From Sphingomonas jatrophae (GTDB lineage: Bacteria > Pseudomonadota > Alphaproteobacteria > Sphingomonadales > Sphingomonadaceae): a stretch of DNA of 64,000 bases. The DNA lies in the NCBI RefSeq assembly GCF_900113315.1, contig NZ_FOZG01000001.1, positions 992,001 to 1,056,000 on the forward strand, read 5' to 3'. Both the position numbers and the translations under genes were made by a program. The notes below the pieces were generated by a model, which was given only the letters and a program-made list of their open reading frames with translations, made no database searches and was not told where the DNA came from. Within the stretch, counting starts at the first letter, position 1; each line of letters starts with the position of its first letter. Positions 37,468-47,177 of this stretch are shown one piece after another.

Positions 37468-38583
37468 TCAGCCGGCGGGGCTGAGCGCCGTGTCGCGCAG
37501 GCCGCGCCAGACGCGGAGGGCCTGGACCGTCTCGAAGGCATCGTGGACGCGGAGGAGTTGCACACCCTGCGCGGCACCGAGCAGCGCCAGCGCGACGGAG
37601 CCGCCGAGCCGCGCCTCGACGGGCGCCTCGTTCGACAGCGCGCCGACCAGCCGCTTGCGGCTCGCCCCCAACACGATCGCGCAGCCGAGGCCGTGGAGCA
37701 GCGACAGGCCGTTCAGCAGCTGGAGATTGTGCCGCAGCGTCTTGCCGAAGCCGATGCCGGGATCGACGAGGATGCGCGCCCGGTCGATCCCGGCTGCCAC
37801 GGCCGCATCGATCCGCGCCTCCAGCCAATCGTAGACCTCGGTCAGCACGTCGCCATAGCGCGGCTCCTTCTGCATCGTCTCCGGGCTGCCCTGATGGTGC
37901 ATGAGGACGACGGGGCAGCCGGCGCGGGCGACAACCTCACGCGCGCGGTCATCCCAGGTGAGCGCGGAGACATCATTGACGAGGGCGGCGCCGGCGGTGA
38001 GCGCGGCCTCCATCACTGCGGCCTTGCGCGTGTCGATGGAGACGGCAGCGCCGCCGCGGGCCAATCGCTCGATCACGGGCACGACGCGCGCGATCTCGTC
38101 CCCCTCCCAGACCGCCTTCGCGCCGGGCCGGGTGGATTCGCCGCCGACGTCGAGGATCGCCGCGCCCGCCTCTGCCATGCGCGCGCCCGCCTCGGCCGCG
38201 CCGGCGGGATCGGCGGCATGGGCGCCGCCGTCGGAGAAGCTGTCCGGCGTTACGTTGAGGATCGCCATCGCCTGCGGCTGATCGAGGCGGATGGTGCGCG
38301 GGCCCATCTGGAGCGCGGCGCGGGGGCTGGTGAGGCGCGACCAGATGGTGCGCAGCCGCTCGGCTTGCGCAGGCGTGACGCGGGCGAACAGCGCGTCCAT
38401 GTCGGCCACGGTGACGAGCGGCGCGGCGACGCGGCGGCCGCCATCCATCACGATCAGCTCGACCGCGGAGAACCAGACGAGCCCGCCCGCCAGCCGCGCC
38501 ACCTGGCCGTCGAGACCGAAGGGCGCATCGACGAAGGCGGTGGGGCGGAGATAGAGATCGGCGGAGGGCGGGATAGTCGACAT
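37468..38583 (-). CDS. folP: Dihydropteroate synthase with N-terminal extension
   Basis: The 371-residue enzyme joins 4-aminobenzoate to dihydropterin pyrophosphate in folate synthesis and is the sulfonamide target. Core motifs are ILNVTPDSFSDGG near 108-120, GGESTRPGA near 145-153, NDVSAL, DPGIGFGK and the C-terminal RVHD. The synthase proper starts at about residue 95. The first 95 residues form an extra N-terminal domain that is not part of the usual 270-280 residue enzyme; I do not recognise it. It is followed on the same strand by the bestrophin gene after 113 bases. Confidence 0.94.
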   Translation of the reverse strand: MSTIPPSADLYLRPTAFVDAPFGLDGQVARLAGGLVWFSAVELIVMDGGRRVAAPLVTVADMDALFARVTPAQAERLRTIWSRLTSPRAALQMGPRTIRLDQPQAMAILNVTPDSFSDGGAHAADPAGAAEAGARMAEAGAAILDVGGESTRPGAKAVWEGDEIARVVPVIERLARGGAAVSIDTRKAAVMEAALTAGAALVNDVSALTWDDRAREVVARAGCPVVLMHHQGSPETMQKEPRYGDVLTEVYDWLEARIDAAVAAGIDRARILVDPGIGFGKTLRHNLQLLNGLSLLHGLGCAIVLGASRKRLVGALSNEAPVEARLGGSVALALLGAAQGVQLLRVHDAFETVQALRVWRGLRDTALSPAG

Positions 38584-38604
38584 CGTGATCCTTCGTCACC
38601 CGCG

Positions 38605-38635
38605 CGGTGGCTGCTGAAACGAGTTCAGCATGACG
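38605..38635 (+). repeat. 31-bp dispersed repeat, single copy
   Basis: A 31-base unit CGGTGG...GCATGACG, with the internal palindrome CTGAAACGAGTTCAG, fills the gap between ccrM and folP. Two further copies, in inverted orientation to each other, lie at 45645-45741. It resembles the small dispersed repeats common in sphingomonad genomes. Confidence 0.75.
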
Positions 38636-38647
38636 GACGAGGCGAGG

Positions 38648-39960
<1,313 letters not shown>

Positions 39961-40003
39961 AGCCGCTTTTTATCGGCGCGCGCACTCGTCTGGTCGACGA
40001 CAT

Positions 40004-40028
40004 GGAACGGGTCGTCGGCGGTGCCGTT
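40004..40028 (+). promoter_or_regulatory. Perfect EcfG-type general stress response promoter
   Basis: GGAAC at 40004-40008, exactly 16 bases, then CGTT at 40025-40028 matches the sigma-EcfG consensus in full. Transcription would begin about 25 bases before the ATG at 40061, leaving room for the ribosome binding site GGAGAGAGG at 40051-40059. By composition about 0.4 perfect matches are expected by chance in the whole window, so position matters to the claim. Confidence 0.6.
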
Positions 40029-40060
40029 GCGGCGGACGACGATGTGAACGGGAGAGAGGC

Positions 40061-40408
40061 ATGGCGAAGCTTGCGCTGTTTGCCGGTGCGGCGCTGCTGG
40101 CCGGTGCGGCGATGGGCGGCGTTGCGGGACATGCGACCGTCACCGGCATGCGCCCCGACGCGGTCGTGACCGAGCGGCTTGCGGGTGCTTACGGCGTTCC
40201 CGTCCGCCGCGAGCCCGATCTGTTCCAGGAAGTCGGCGATACGTGGATCGACGGGCTGAGCGGCGGGCGTGAAGAGTCGAACGACTGGGACGAGGGCTAT
40301 CGCTGGGCCAAGGACAGCGGCATCCGTACCACGACCGACTGCACCATCCGAGGCTGGACGTTCCAGCGCGGCTGCGAAACCGCGGTGACAGACGCCGCGC
40401 TCAGCTGA
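40061..40408 (+). CDS. Small exported protein of unknown function, likely stress-induced
   Basis: The 115-residue protein starts with a hydrophobic signal or anchor segment (about 4-25, [20 protein letters not shown]). The mature part is acidic with a Trp-rich stretch ([10 protein letters not shown], then [15 protein letters not shown], about 63-88) and two cysteines (DCTI and RGC) near the end that could form a disulfide in the periplasm. I do not recognise a family. A strong ribosome binding site and a perfect EcfG-type promoter lie upstream, suggesting production in general stress. Its 3' end overlaps the convergent rnhB gene by eight bases. Confidence 0.8.
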   Translation: MAKLALFAGAALLAGAAMGGVAGHATVTGMRPDAVVTERLAGAYGVPVRREPDLFQEVGDTWIDGLSGGREESNDWDEGYRWAKDSGIRTTTDCTIRGWTFQRGCETAVTDAALS

Positions 40409-41036
40409 AGACAGGCTGCCGGTCGAGCGTGAGTTCGAGCTGCGCGACCGGCGCGAAACTGCGGCGGTGGTGCGGCGTGGGGCCGAGGCGGGCGAGCCCA
40501 TCGCGATGGTCGGCGGTGCCATAGCCCTTGTTGCGCGCCCAGCCATAGCCGGGATGCGCCGCATCGAGCGCGATCATCATCGCATCCCGCTCATGCTTGG
40601 CGACGATGGAGGCGGCGGCGATGGACAGCGACTTCGCATCACCCGCGACAATGGCAAGCGCGGTGTGGCGCCAGCGGGGCGCGCGATTGCCGTCCACCAG
40701 CACCATCGCCGGATCGCAGCCGACCTGCACGCACAGCGCGTCCACCGCGCGCTCCATCGCCAGCATCGTCGCCCAGTAGATGTTGAGCCGGTCGATCTCC
40801 TCGACCGTTGCGATGCCGACACCGACCTTCGCCTTCAGCAGGATCTCGCCATGCAGATCGGCGCGGCGCGCCTCGGTCAGCTTCTTGCTGTCGTCCATAC
40901 CGCGCGGATAGCGCTTGCGGTCGAGGATGACCGCGGCGGCGACCACCGGCCCGGCGAGCGGCCCGCGCCCTGCCTCGTCAACTCCAGCGACGGGATCGGG
41001 ATGGAGGCGTTCGTGAGAGAAGGTGCAGCGGGGCAT
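40401..41036 (-). CDS. rnhB: Ribonuclease HII
   Basis: The 211-residue enzyme cleaves RNA in RNA:DNA hybrids and removes single ribonucleotides from DNA. The conserved [19 protein letters not shown] gives the metal ligands D20 and E21; a third ligand is D115 in VLVDGN, and DDSKKL near 48-53 is a family marker. The length is normal. The gene follows thiD and glmM on the same strand with short gaps. Its last eight bases overlap the convergent exported-protein gene. Confidence 0.95.
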   Translation of the reverse strand: MPRCTFSHERLHPDPVAGVDEAGRGPLAGPVVAAAVILDRKRYPRGMDDSKKLTEARRADLHGEILLKAKVGVGIATVEEIDRLNIYWATMLAMERAVDALCVQVGCDPAMVLVDGNRAPRWRHTALAIVAGDAKSLSIAAASIVAKHERDAMMIALDAAHPGYGWARNKGYGTADHRDGLARLGPTPHHRRSFAPVAQLELTLDRQPVFS

Positions 41037-41071
41037 GGCCGCTTCTAGCCCGCGATCAGGCGGTTAGAAAG

Positions 41072-41857
41072 TCAGAGCGCGTGCCCCATCGGGCCGTGGC
41101 CGGCACCGAAGCCGGGCGCTGCCAGCATCGCGGCACGGACATAGGAGCGAGCCCTGGCGATCGCCGCCTCCAGCGGCTCCCCGCGGCCGAGGCCGGTGGC
41201 GATGGCGCTGGCGAGCGTGCAGCCGGTACCGTGGGTGTGGCGCGTGTCGATCCGCGCATCGCGCCAGAGGCTCGGCTCCGCGCCGTCCGGCCGGCAGAGG
41301 ATGTCGATCACCTCGTCACCCGCAGCGTCGCCGCCCTTGGCGAGAATCGCCGTTCCGTGCGCCGATGCGAGCCGACCGCCCGCTGCCATGCGCCGCTCGG
41401 GCGTGTCGACCGGATCGCCGCTGAGCGTCGCCAGTTCGGGCACGTTCGGCGTCGCCAGCGCGGCCAGGTCGAACAGGCGGCGATAGCCGTCCACCACCCT
41501 TGCCCCGCCGAGCGCCGCGCCGCTGGTGGCGACCAGCACGGGATCGACGACGATGGGCAGGCCGGCGCAGCGCGTGGCCAGCCGCTCATGCACAGCCTCC
41601 GCCACCGCGGCCGAACCGAGCATCCCGATCTTCACCGCATCCGCGCCGATATCATCCAGCACGGCGTCGATCTGCGCCGTCACCATCTCGGGCGGGAGCG
41701 GGTGGACGGCGGTGACGCCGAGCGTGTTCTGCGCGGTGATGGCGGTGATCGCGGTGGTGGCGAAACCGCCCAGCGCCATCACCGTCTTGATGTCCGCCTG
41801 GATACCGGCGCCGCCGCCCGAATCGGATCCCGCGATGACGAGGATGCGGGGGATCAT
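41072..41857 (-). CDS. thiD: Hydroxymethylpyrimidine/phosphomethylpyrimidine kinase
   Basis: The 261-residue kinase phosphorylates hydroxymethylpyrimidine twice in thiamine synthesis and salvage. Family motifs are the N-terminal [20 protein letters not shown], the central KIGMLGS near 83-89, [11 protein letters not shown] near 112 and the anion hole [13 protein letters not shown] near 213-225. I use the ATG at 41857; an upstream TTG would add 13 unlike residues. No thiamine riboswitch was seen upstream, only a dispersed repeat. rnhB follows after 35 bases. Confidence 0.94.
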   Translation of the reverse strand: MIPRILVIAGSDSGGGAGIQADIKTVMALGGFATTAITAITAQNTLGVTAVHPLPPEMVTAQIDAVLDDIGADAVKIGMLGSAAVAEAVHERLATRCAGLPIVVDPVLVATSGAALGGARVVDGYRRLFDLAALATPNVPELATLSGDPVDTPERRMAAGGRLASAHGTAILAKGGDAAGDEVIDILCRPDGAEPSLWRDARIDTRHTHGTGCTLASAIATGLGRGEPLEAAIARARSYVRAAMLAAPGFGAGHGPMGHAL

Positions 41858-41905
41858 GCGGCGGACAGTGCGGAGCGAAGCATCGCCCTTCCTCAACAGA
41901 AGAAC

Positions 41906-41931
41906 GGCGCTTCGACAAGCTCAGCGCGAAC
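41906..41931 (-). repeat. Single copy of the 34-bp dispersed repeat core
   Basis: GGCGCTTCGACAAGCTCAGC and a few following bases match the core of the inverted pair at 32352-32436. It fills the short gap between glmM and thiD. Confidence 0.65.
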
Positions 41932-41945
41932 CGGTGAGCGGCGCC

Positions 41946-43286
41946 TCAGGCCGCCGCGCGCGTCACCGCGGCGCAGATCTCGTCGACCACCTCGCGGACC
42001 AGCGCGTCATCCTCCCCCTCGGCCATGACGCGGATCAGCGGCTCGGTACCGGAGGCGCGGATGACCAGCCGGCCGCTCGCCGCAAGCCGCGCCTCGGCCG
42101 CGCCGATGGCGGCCCTGACGCTGTCTGCCTCCAGCGGAGCGCCACCGGCAAAGCGGACGTTCTTGAGCAGCTGCGGCAGCGGATCGAACTGGCGGAGCAG
42201 CTCACTGGCCCGCTTGCCCGTGCCGACCAGCTCGGCCAGCACCTGCAGCGCGGCGACGAGGCCGTCGCCGGTGGTCGCGTGATCGGAGAGCACGATGTGG
42301 CCCGATTGCTCGCCGCCGACATTGAAGCCGCCGCCGCGCATCGCCTCGACCACGTAGCGATCGCCCACCTTGGTACGGTGGAGCTTGAGGCCGTCCGCCT
42401 CCAGCACCCGCTCCAGCCCGAGATTGGACATAACGGTGGCGACGATGCCGCCGCCCTTCAGCCGGCCGGTGCGGTGCCAGCTGCGCCCGATCAGCGCCAT
42501 CAGCTGATCGCCGTCGACGATCTGCCCACGCTCATCCACCACGATCAGCCGGTCGGCATCGCCATCGAGCGCGATGCCGAGATCGGCGCGCGTTTCCAGC
42601 ACCTTGGCCCTGAGCGCGGCCGGGTCGGTCGAGCCGACATGATCGTTGATGTTGAGGCCGTTGGGGCTGACTCCCATGGCGATCACGTCCGCCCCCAGCT
42701 CCCACAGCGCGGAGGGTGCGACCTGATAGGCGGCACCGTTCGCGCAATCGACGACGATGCGCAGGCCGTCGAGGCGGAGATGCTCCGGGAACGCCGCCTT
42801 GACCGCATGGATGTAGCGGCCGCGCGCATCCTCGACGCGGCGGGCGCGGCCGATCTCGCGCGGGTCGGCAAGCTGCGGCTCGGCATCGATCAGCGCCTCG
42901 ATGGCCAGCTCGTCCTCGTCCGACAGCTTGTAGCCGTCGGGGCCGAACAGCTTGATGCCGTTGTCGATGAAGGGATTGTGGCTGGCGGAGATCATCACGC
43001 CGAGATCCGCGCGCATCGAGCGGGCGAGCATCGCGACGGCGGGCGTCGGCATCGGGCCGACCAGCACCACGTCCATGCCGACCGAGGTGAAGCCCGCGAC
43101 TAGCGCCGATTCCATCATGTAGCCGCTGAGCCGCGTATCCTTGCCGATCACGACGCGGTGGCGGTGATCGCCCCGCACGAAACGAGCGCCCGCCGCCTGG
43201 CCGACGCGCATCGCGATCTCCGCCGTCATCGGCGCGGTGTTGGTGCGGCCGCGGATGCCGTCGGTGCCGAAATAGCGTCTGCTCAT
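41946..43286 (-). CDS. glmM: Phosphoglucosamine mutase
   Basis: The 446-residue enzyme converts glucosamine-6-phosphate to glucosamine-1-phosphate for peptidoglycan and lipopolysaccharide precursors. It begins [11 protein letters not shown], the family N-terminus. The phosphorylated serine is S102 in MISASHNP, the metal loop DGDADR is near 240, and the sugar-binding GGEQSGHI near 324. The C-terminal phosphate-binding loop [14 protein letters not shown] is present. GAGGGC four bases before the ATG supports the start. The length and motifs are entirely normal. Confidence 0.96.
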   Translation of the reverse strand: MSRRYFGTDGIRGRTNTAPMTAEIAMRVGQAAGARFVRGDHRHRVVIGKDTRLSGYMMESALVAGFTSVGMDVVLVGPMPTPAVAMLARSMRADLGVMISASHNPFIDNGIKLFGPDGYKLSDEDELAIEALIDAEPQLADPREIGRARRVEDARGRYIHAVKAAFPEHLRLDGLRIVVDCANGAAYQVAPSALWELGADVIAMGVSPNGLNINDHVGSTDPAALRAKVLETRADLGIALDGDADRLIVVDERGQIVDGDQLMALIGRSWHRTGRLKGGGIVATVMSNLGLERVLEADGLKLHRTKVGDRYVVEAMRGGGFNVGGEQSGHIVLSDHATTGDGLVAALQVLAELVGTGKRASELLRQFDPLPQLLKNVRFAGGAPLEADSVRAAIGAAEARLAASGRLVIRASGTEPLIRVMAEGEDDALVREVVDEICAAVTRAAA

Positions 43287-43406
43287 GAAAGCCCTCGTCG
43301 TCGCGCGCGTGCCGCTTTGCGGTAGCGGGGTTGAGACGGGGTGAACAGACGCGGCTGGCGCGGAGCGAAGGCGGCACGGCGGGAGCCGCGCCGCCCCGGA
43401 CGATCA

Positions 43407-44216
43407 TCAGGAATAGGCATCCTTTGTAGAGACCAGCTTGTCCGCCTTTTTCAGTTCCGCGATGAAGCCAGCGAGATACTTCTTCACGTCCGCCTCCGTC
43501 GCAGTGGTCGGCAGCCTTGCGGGCGCGCCGCCGCTCTGGGAGGCCCAGGGGTTCATCGACTTCAGGATCGGCGTCGGATCGGCCAGCAGCCCATCGATGT
43601 CCTTGGCGAACACGAGCTGCATGGTGATGTCGCGCGCGGCAGTTGGGAAGATCGAGTTATAGACTTCGACCGTCGGCTTGGCCTTGACCTTGGCCGCACC
43701 GGCGATGCCGCGGGCAACCGCACCGGTCATATTCTTCTTCCAGTTGTTCAGCATCTTCTGCTTCATGCCGAGATCCTTCTCGGCGGCGTCGAAGCGCTGC
43801 TGGGCAGCCTTGATCCGCGCCTCGGCGGTATCCTCGATCGCCGTGAGCGACTTGGTGAGCATCTTCAGGGCGCGCTCATAGGTCGTCTTGGCCTCGAGCT
43901 CGGTGCGCTTGTCGATCTCGCCTGCGATTGTCTTGCTCAGCACGCCGCTATAGGCCGTGCTCGCCTTGGCGAACGATGCAAGCGTGGATTGCATCTCCTT
44001 GACGATCTTCTGACCCTTGGCGCAGTCGGCCGGGCTCCGATTGTCCGTCGCAACCGATGCGGCGTCCAGCTTGTCGAACTTCTCAAGCGAACCGGACAGC
44101 CCGGTATGGGAACCGAAGGCATTGGCCAAGCCCTTGCTTTCCTTCGGCTTGCTCTTGCCGGTGATCGATTCGAAACTCTTCTTGGCATCCTTCCACATCG
44201 CGCTCAGCGTTGCCAT
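43407..44216 (-). CDS. Orphan cytoplasmic helical protein of unknown function
   Basis: I do not recognise this 269-residue protein. It has no signal peptide and no membrane segment. The body is almost entirely amphipathic helix, rich in Lys, Ala and Glu, with coiled-coil character at about 70-175 (KGQKIVKEMQSTLASF onward, and AQQRFDAAEKDLGMKQKML). The layout recalls BAR-like or phage/effector-type helical bundles, but nothing decisive is visible. GGGGGAG before the ATG at 44216 supports the start. Its Lys-rich composition differs from the Arg-rich neighbours. It lies upstream of glmM on the same strand with a 120-base gap. Confidence 0.75.
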   Translation of the reverse strand: MATLSAMWKDAKKSFESITGKSKPKESKGLANAFGSHTGLSGSLEKFDKLDAASVATDNRSPADCAKGQKIVKEMQSTLASFAKASTAYSGVLSKTIAGEIDKRTELEAKTTYERALKMLTKSLTAIEDTAEARIKAAQQRFDAAEKDLGMKQKMLNNWKKNMTGAVARGIAGAAKVKAKPTVEVYNSIFPTAARDITMQLVFAKDIDGLLADPTPILKSMNPWASQSGGAPARLPTTATEADVKKYLAGFIAELKKADKLVSTKDAYS

Positions 44217-44307
44217 GACATCTCCCCCTGCTGCCGACGGCCGCACCTGATGAGCGGCGTGGCGACTCCGTTAGGCTAACTCAACAGCCGGGGGATGATC
44301 TACAGCA

Positions 44308-44339
44308 CAGGCGCGGCGCTTTACCTGTCGCCGCGCCTG
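44308..44339. terminator. Strong hairpin after the amidohydrolase-like gene
   Basis: CAGGCGCGGCG and CGCCGCGCCTG form an 11-bp perfect GC-rich stem with a 10-base loop, just downstream of the gene ending at 44347 on the minus strand. No T-run follows. It probably ends transcription of the peptide transporter operon. Confidence 0.5.
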
Positions 44340-44346
44340 CACAGCT

Positions 44347-45633
44347 TCACCGCCGCTCGTAAGCCTTGGGCAGCGCGCCCTCCTGGGGGACGGAATAGCG
44401 ATCGCGCAGCTCGGTCTGGCGGCTGCGGACGGGTTGCTCGACGCCGTCGATCCACACCGCCACGGGGGCGGAGGAGAGTTCGAGCGGGTCGCCGTCCCAG
44501 ATCACCACGTCGCCGCGGCGGCCCGGGCGGAGCGAGCCGATCTCGCCGCCCATGCCCAGCGCCTCGGCGGGCTGGCTGGTGATCGCGGCGAAGGCGGCGC
44601 CCCAGTCGAGACCGGAGGCGCCGGGCACCCTGGTCAGGGCGACGAGATTGCCGGCATATTGCGTCTCCAGCCGCGCCTGCCGCGCCTCATCGTCGTTGAT
44701 CATGCCGATGCCGACGGTGACGCCCGCCGCCTTCAGCCGGCCGACGTTGGACTGGGTGGCGGCGATCTGCTCGAAGCTGGAAGGCAGATCGGCGAGCGCG
44801 CTGGCCAGCACGGGGACGCGCGCGGCGGCGATCTCCGGCGCGGCGAGCCACGCTTCGTTGGCGCCGACCAGCACGAGCCTGAGGGCCGGAAAATCGCGGC
44901 GGAGCGCGATCACCGCGCGGATGTCGCTCGCCCGCTCGACATGGACGAGCAGAGGCTGGCGCCCCTCGACGACGGGCACGAGCGCGGCGGCGTCGAGCTT
45001 CGTCAGCAGGTGGCCGTCGGCGCCGTAGGTCCGCGCGCCCTTCGCATAATCCTGCGCGTCGGCGAGGGCGTTGCGGAATTCGGCAAAGGCGGCGGGGCGG
45101 CTGCCGCCGGCCGTGCGCGCGCCGTCCTCGCCCAGCTCGACGAACTGGAAGGCGCGAGCCTTCGTGATCGGATCACTGTCCGTGCCGAGATCGATCACCG
45201 CGCCCTGCCCGGCGAAGATCGCCTGACCGGTGGAGGGCGCGACGACCGCGCGGGTGACGCCCGCGGCGCGATTGACGCCGATGCTGTTGGAGCGTGGGTT
45301 CACCGCGGGGGCGATGTCGATGGCGGCGTTGAACCGCGCGCGGGCCGCACCGGCATCGTTGGTCGGCTGCACGCCGTCCACCTCGACGATGCCCATGCGG
45401 GTGAAGCCCGCGACGATGCCGGCGGCGACCCATTTGCCCTGTGCGTCGACGGTGCGGATGCCGGCCGGCGTGGCGACGCCCCTGCCCGCCGCGACGACAC
45501 GGCCGCCGCGGATCACGACGGTGCCGTTCTCCACCGGCGCGGAGCCGTCGCCGATGGCGAGCCTCGCGTTGACGATGGCGACGTCCTGCGCGGCGGCGGG
45601 CGCGGCTATGAGGGCGAGCAAGGCGGCTGCCAT
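44347..45633 (-). CDS. Amidohydrolase-superfamily protein lacking the metal-binding HxH (probable pseudoenzyme)
   Basis: The 428-residue protein has a signal peptide (MAAALLALIAAPAAAQ) and an amidohydrolase-like fold: an N-terminal beta-sandwich (VENGTVVIRGGRVVAAGRG) and a C-terminal part with GSLRPGRRGDVVIWDGDPLE near 375-395. The metal motif that normally follows strand 1 (DxHxH) reads VAGFTRMG, and other metal ligands are not evident. It is therefore probably not a metal-dependent hydrolase. The ATG at 45633 is used; longer frames translate the dispersed repeat. It may act with the intact amidohydrolase encoded upstream. Confidence 0.85.
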   Translation of the reverse strand: MAAALLALIAAPAAAQDVAIVNARLAIGDGSAPVENGTVVIRGGRVVAAGRGVATPAGIRTVDAQGKWVAAGIVAGFTRMGIVEVDGVQPTNDAGAARARFNAAIDIAPAVNPRSNSIGVNRAAGVTRAVVAPSTGQAIFAGQGAVIDLGTDSDPITKARAFQFVELGEDGARTAGGSRPAAFAEFRNALADAQDYAKGARTYGADGHLLTKLDAAALVPVVEGRQPLLVHVERASDIRAVIALRRDFPALRLVLVGANEAWLAAPEIAAARVPVLASALADLPSSFEQIAATQSNVGRLKAAGVTVGIGMINDDEARQARLETQYAGNLVALTRVPGASGLDWGAAFAAITSQPAEALGMGGEIGSLRPGRRGDVVIWDGDPLELSSAPVAVWIDGVEQPVRSRQTELRDRYSVPQEGALPKAYERR

Positions 45634-45644
45634 CACCCTTGCCC

Positions 45645-45741
45645 CGTCATGCTGAACTCGTTTCAGCATCCACCGGGCAGCACGACCTGCGACCGGCTGG
45701 CCGGGCCGCACGGTGGATTCTGAAACAAGTTCAGGATGACG
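45645..45741. repeat. Inverted pair of the 31-bp dispersed repeat
   Basis: Arms 45645-45675 and 45711-45741 are inverted copies of the 31-base unit also found at 38605-38635; they differ at three positions. A 35-base centre separates them. The pair fills the gap between the two amidohydrolase genes and could form an RNA hairpin in the operon transcript. Confidence 0.75.
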
Positions 45742-45764
45742 AAGAAGGAAGGTCCGGAGCCGCT

Positions 45765-47177
45765 TCACTTCACGTCTCCCGATCCGGGCTGGCCGAGTTC
45801 GAAATCGCTGACCGGGCGACGTTTCGGATCGTTGGCGTCGTAGAGCAAGGCGCCGTCCACCCACACCTTTTCGGGGCGCGAATAGACGCTCAAGGGATTG
45901 CCGTTCCACAGCACCGCATCGGCCATCTTGCCGGGCTTGAGGCTACCGGTCCACTTGTCGACGCCGAGCGCGCGGGCGGGGGCGATGGCGAGCCACGTCC
46001 ACGCTTCCTCGTCGGTGATGGCGAGGCCCATGCGGCGACCGGCGGCGAGCGCCTTGGCCACTTCCTGGTTCAACCGCTGGATGCCGTTGGCGTCGTCCGA
46101 ATGGATCATCGCGCAGGCGCCGGCCTTGTGCAGCAGCGGCAGATTCTCATTCACCGCGTCGTAGGACTCCATCTTGAAGCCCCACCAATCGGCCCACACC
46201 GCGGCGCAGGTGCCGTTCGCCTTGAGCAGATCGGCGATCTTGTAGGCCTCCACCGCATGGTGGAAGGTGCCGACCTTGTAGCCGAACTCCTTGGCCATAT
46301 CGAGGACGATGGCCATCTCGTCGGCGCGGTAGCAGTGATTGTGGATCAGGATATCGCCGCGCAGCACGCCGGCGAGCGTATCCATCGCGATGTCGCGCGT
46401 TGGCGGATCGCCCTTGCCGTCGGCCTCGTAGCGATCCCACTTGCGCCGATATTCCTGCGCCTTGGCCCAGGTCTGCCGATCGACGGCGATGTTGCCCATG
46501 CGCGTCTGCGGCATGATGTTGCGGCTGCCATAGACGCGCTTCGGATTCTCGCCGCACGCCATCTTGAGGCCGTAGGGCGCGCCCGGGAACTTCATGCCCT
46601 GCACGGTGCGCGCATAGACGTTCTTGAGCGTGACCGAGCGGCCGCCGAACAGATTGGCGGAGCCGGGCAGGATCTGCAGCGTGGTGACGCCGCCATTGGC
46701 GAGCGCGCGACTGAAGCCGGGATCCTGCGGCCAGACGCTATGCTCGGCCCAGACCTCCGGGCGGACGGGACCGGTCGCCTCGTTGCCGTCCGAATGCGCC
46801 TGCACCGCGGGGGTGGGATAGTCGCCAAGGTGGCTGTGGACGTCGATGATGCCGGGGGTGAGCCACTTGCCGGTGCCGTCCACCGTGACGGCATCGGCAG
46901 GCGCCGCGACGGTCTGGCCGACCGCGACGACCTTGCCGTCGGCGAACAGCGCCTCGCCCCGCTCGATCCGCCCGCCCTCGCCATCATAGATGGTGACGTT
47001 CACGACCCGCGTGGGGACGCCCGGATAGGCGCGGTAGGTGGAGGGATAGGGATCGGGGTTCACGCGCATCCGCTCCGCCTGTGGCGTGGCGGAGGCGGTC
47101 TGCGGGCGGCTGTCCGCCTGCGTGCAGGCGGCCGCCCCGCCAGCCAGCAGGAGGACAGCGAGGCGTTTAATTGACAC
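45765..47177 (-). CDS. Lipoprotein amidohydrolase (peptidase/imidazolonepropionase-like)
   Basis: The 470-residue protein has a lipoprotein signal with the modified cysteine at about C18 (GGAAACTQ). It is a metal-dependent amidohydrolase: DVHSHLG gives metal ligands H114 and H116, further His residues lie in IHNHCYRADE and TFHHAVEAY, and the catalytic Asp is in IHSDDANG. SLKPGKMADAVLWNGNPL is the C-terminal sandwich. It resembles periplasmic Xaa-Pro-dipeptidase-like amidohydrolases. The GTG at 47177 overlaps the end of the peptide transporter gene by 11 bases. It probably cleaves peptides or cyclic amides before import. Confidence 0.88.
   Translation of the reverse strand: MSIKRLAVLLLAGGAAACTQADSRPQTASATPQAERMRVNPDPYPSTYRAYPGVPTRVVNVTIYDGEGGRIERGEALFADGKVVAVGQTVAAPADAVTVDGTGKWLTPGIIDVHSHLGDYPTPAVQAHSDGNEATGPVRPEVWAEHSVWPQDPGFSRALANGGVTTLQILPGSANLFGGRSVTLKNVYARTVQGMKFPGAPYGLKMACGENPKRVYGSRNIMPQTRMGNIAVDRQTWAKAQEYRRKWDRYEADGKGDPPTRDIAMDTLAGVLRGDILIHNHCYRADEMAIVLDMAKEFGYKVGTFHHAVEAYKIADLLKANGTCAAVWADWWGFKMESYDAVNENLPLLHKAGACAMIHSDDANGIQRLNQEVAKALAAGRRMGLAITDEEAWTWLAIAPARALGVDKWTGSLKPGKMADAVLWNGNPLSVYSRPEKVWVDGALLYDANDPKRRPVSDFELGQPGSGDVK

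Noticed and set aside
41858-41945. Thiamine riboswitch upstream of thiD
   Set aside because: The gap is 88 bases, holds a dispersed repeat, and no thi-box sequence was found.
44347-45909. Longer amidohydrolase-like protein starting at 45909
   Set aside because: The added N-terminus translates the dispersed repeat and neighbouring gene sequence; the signal peptide begins at 45633.
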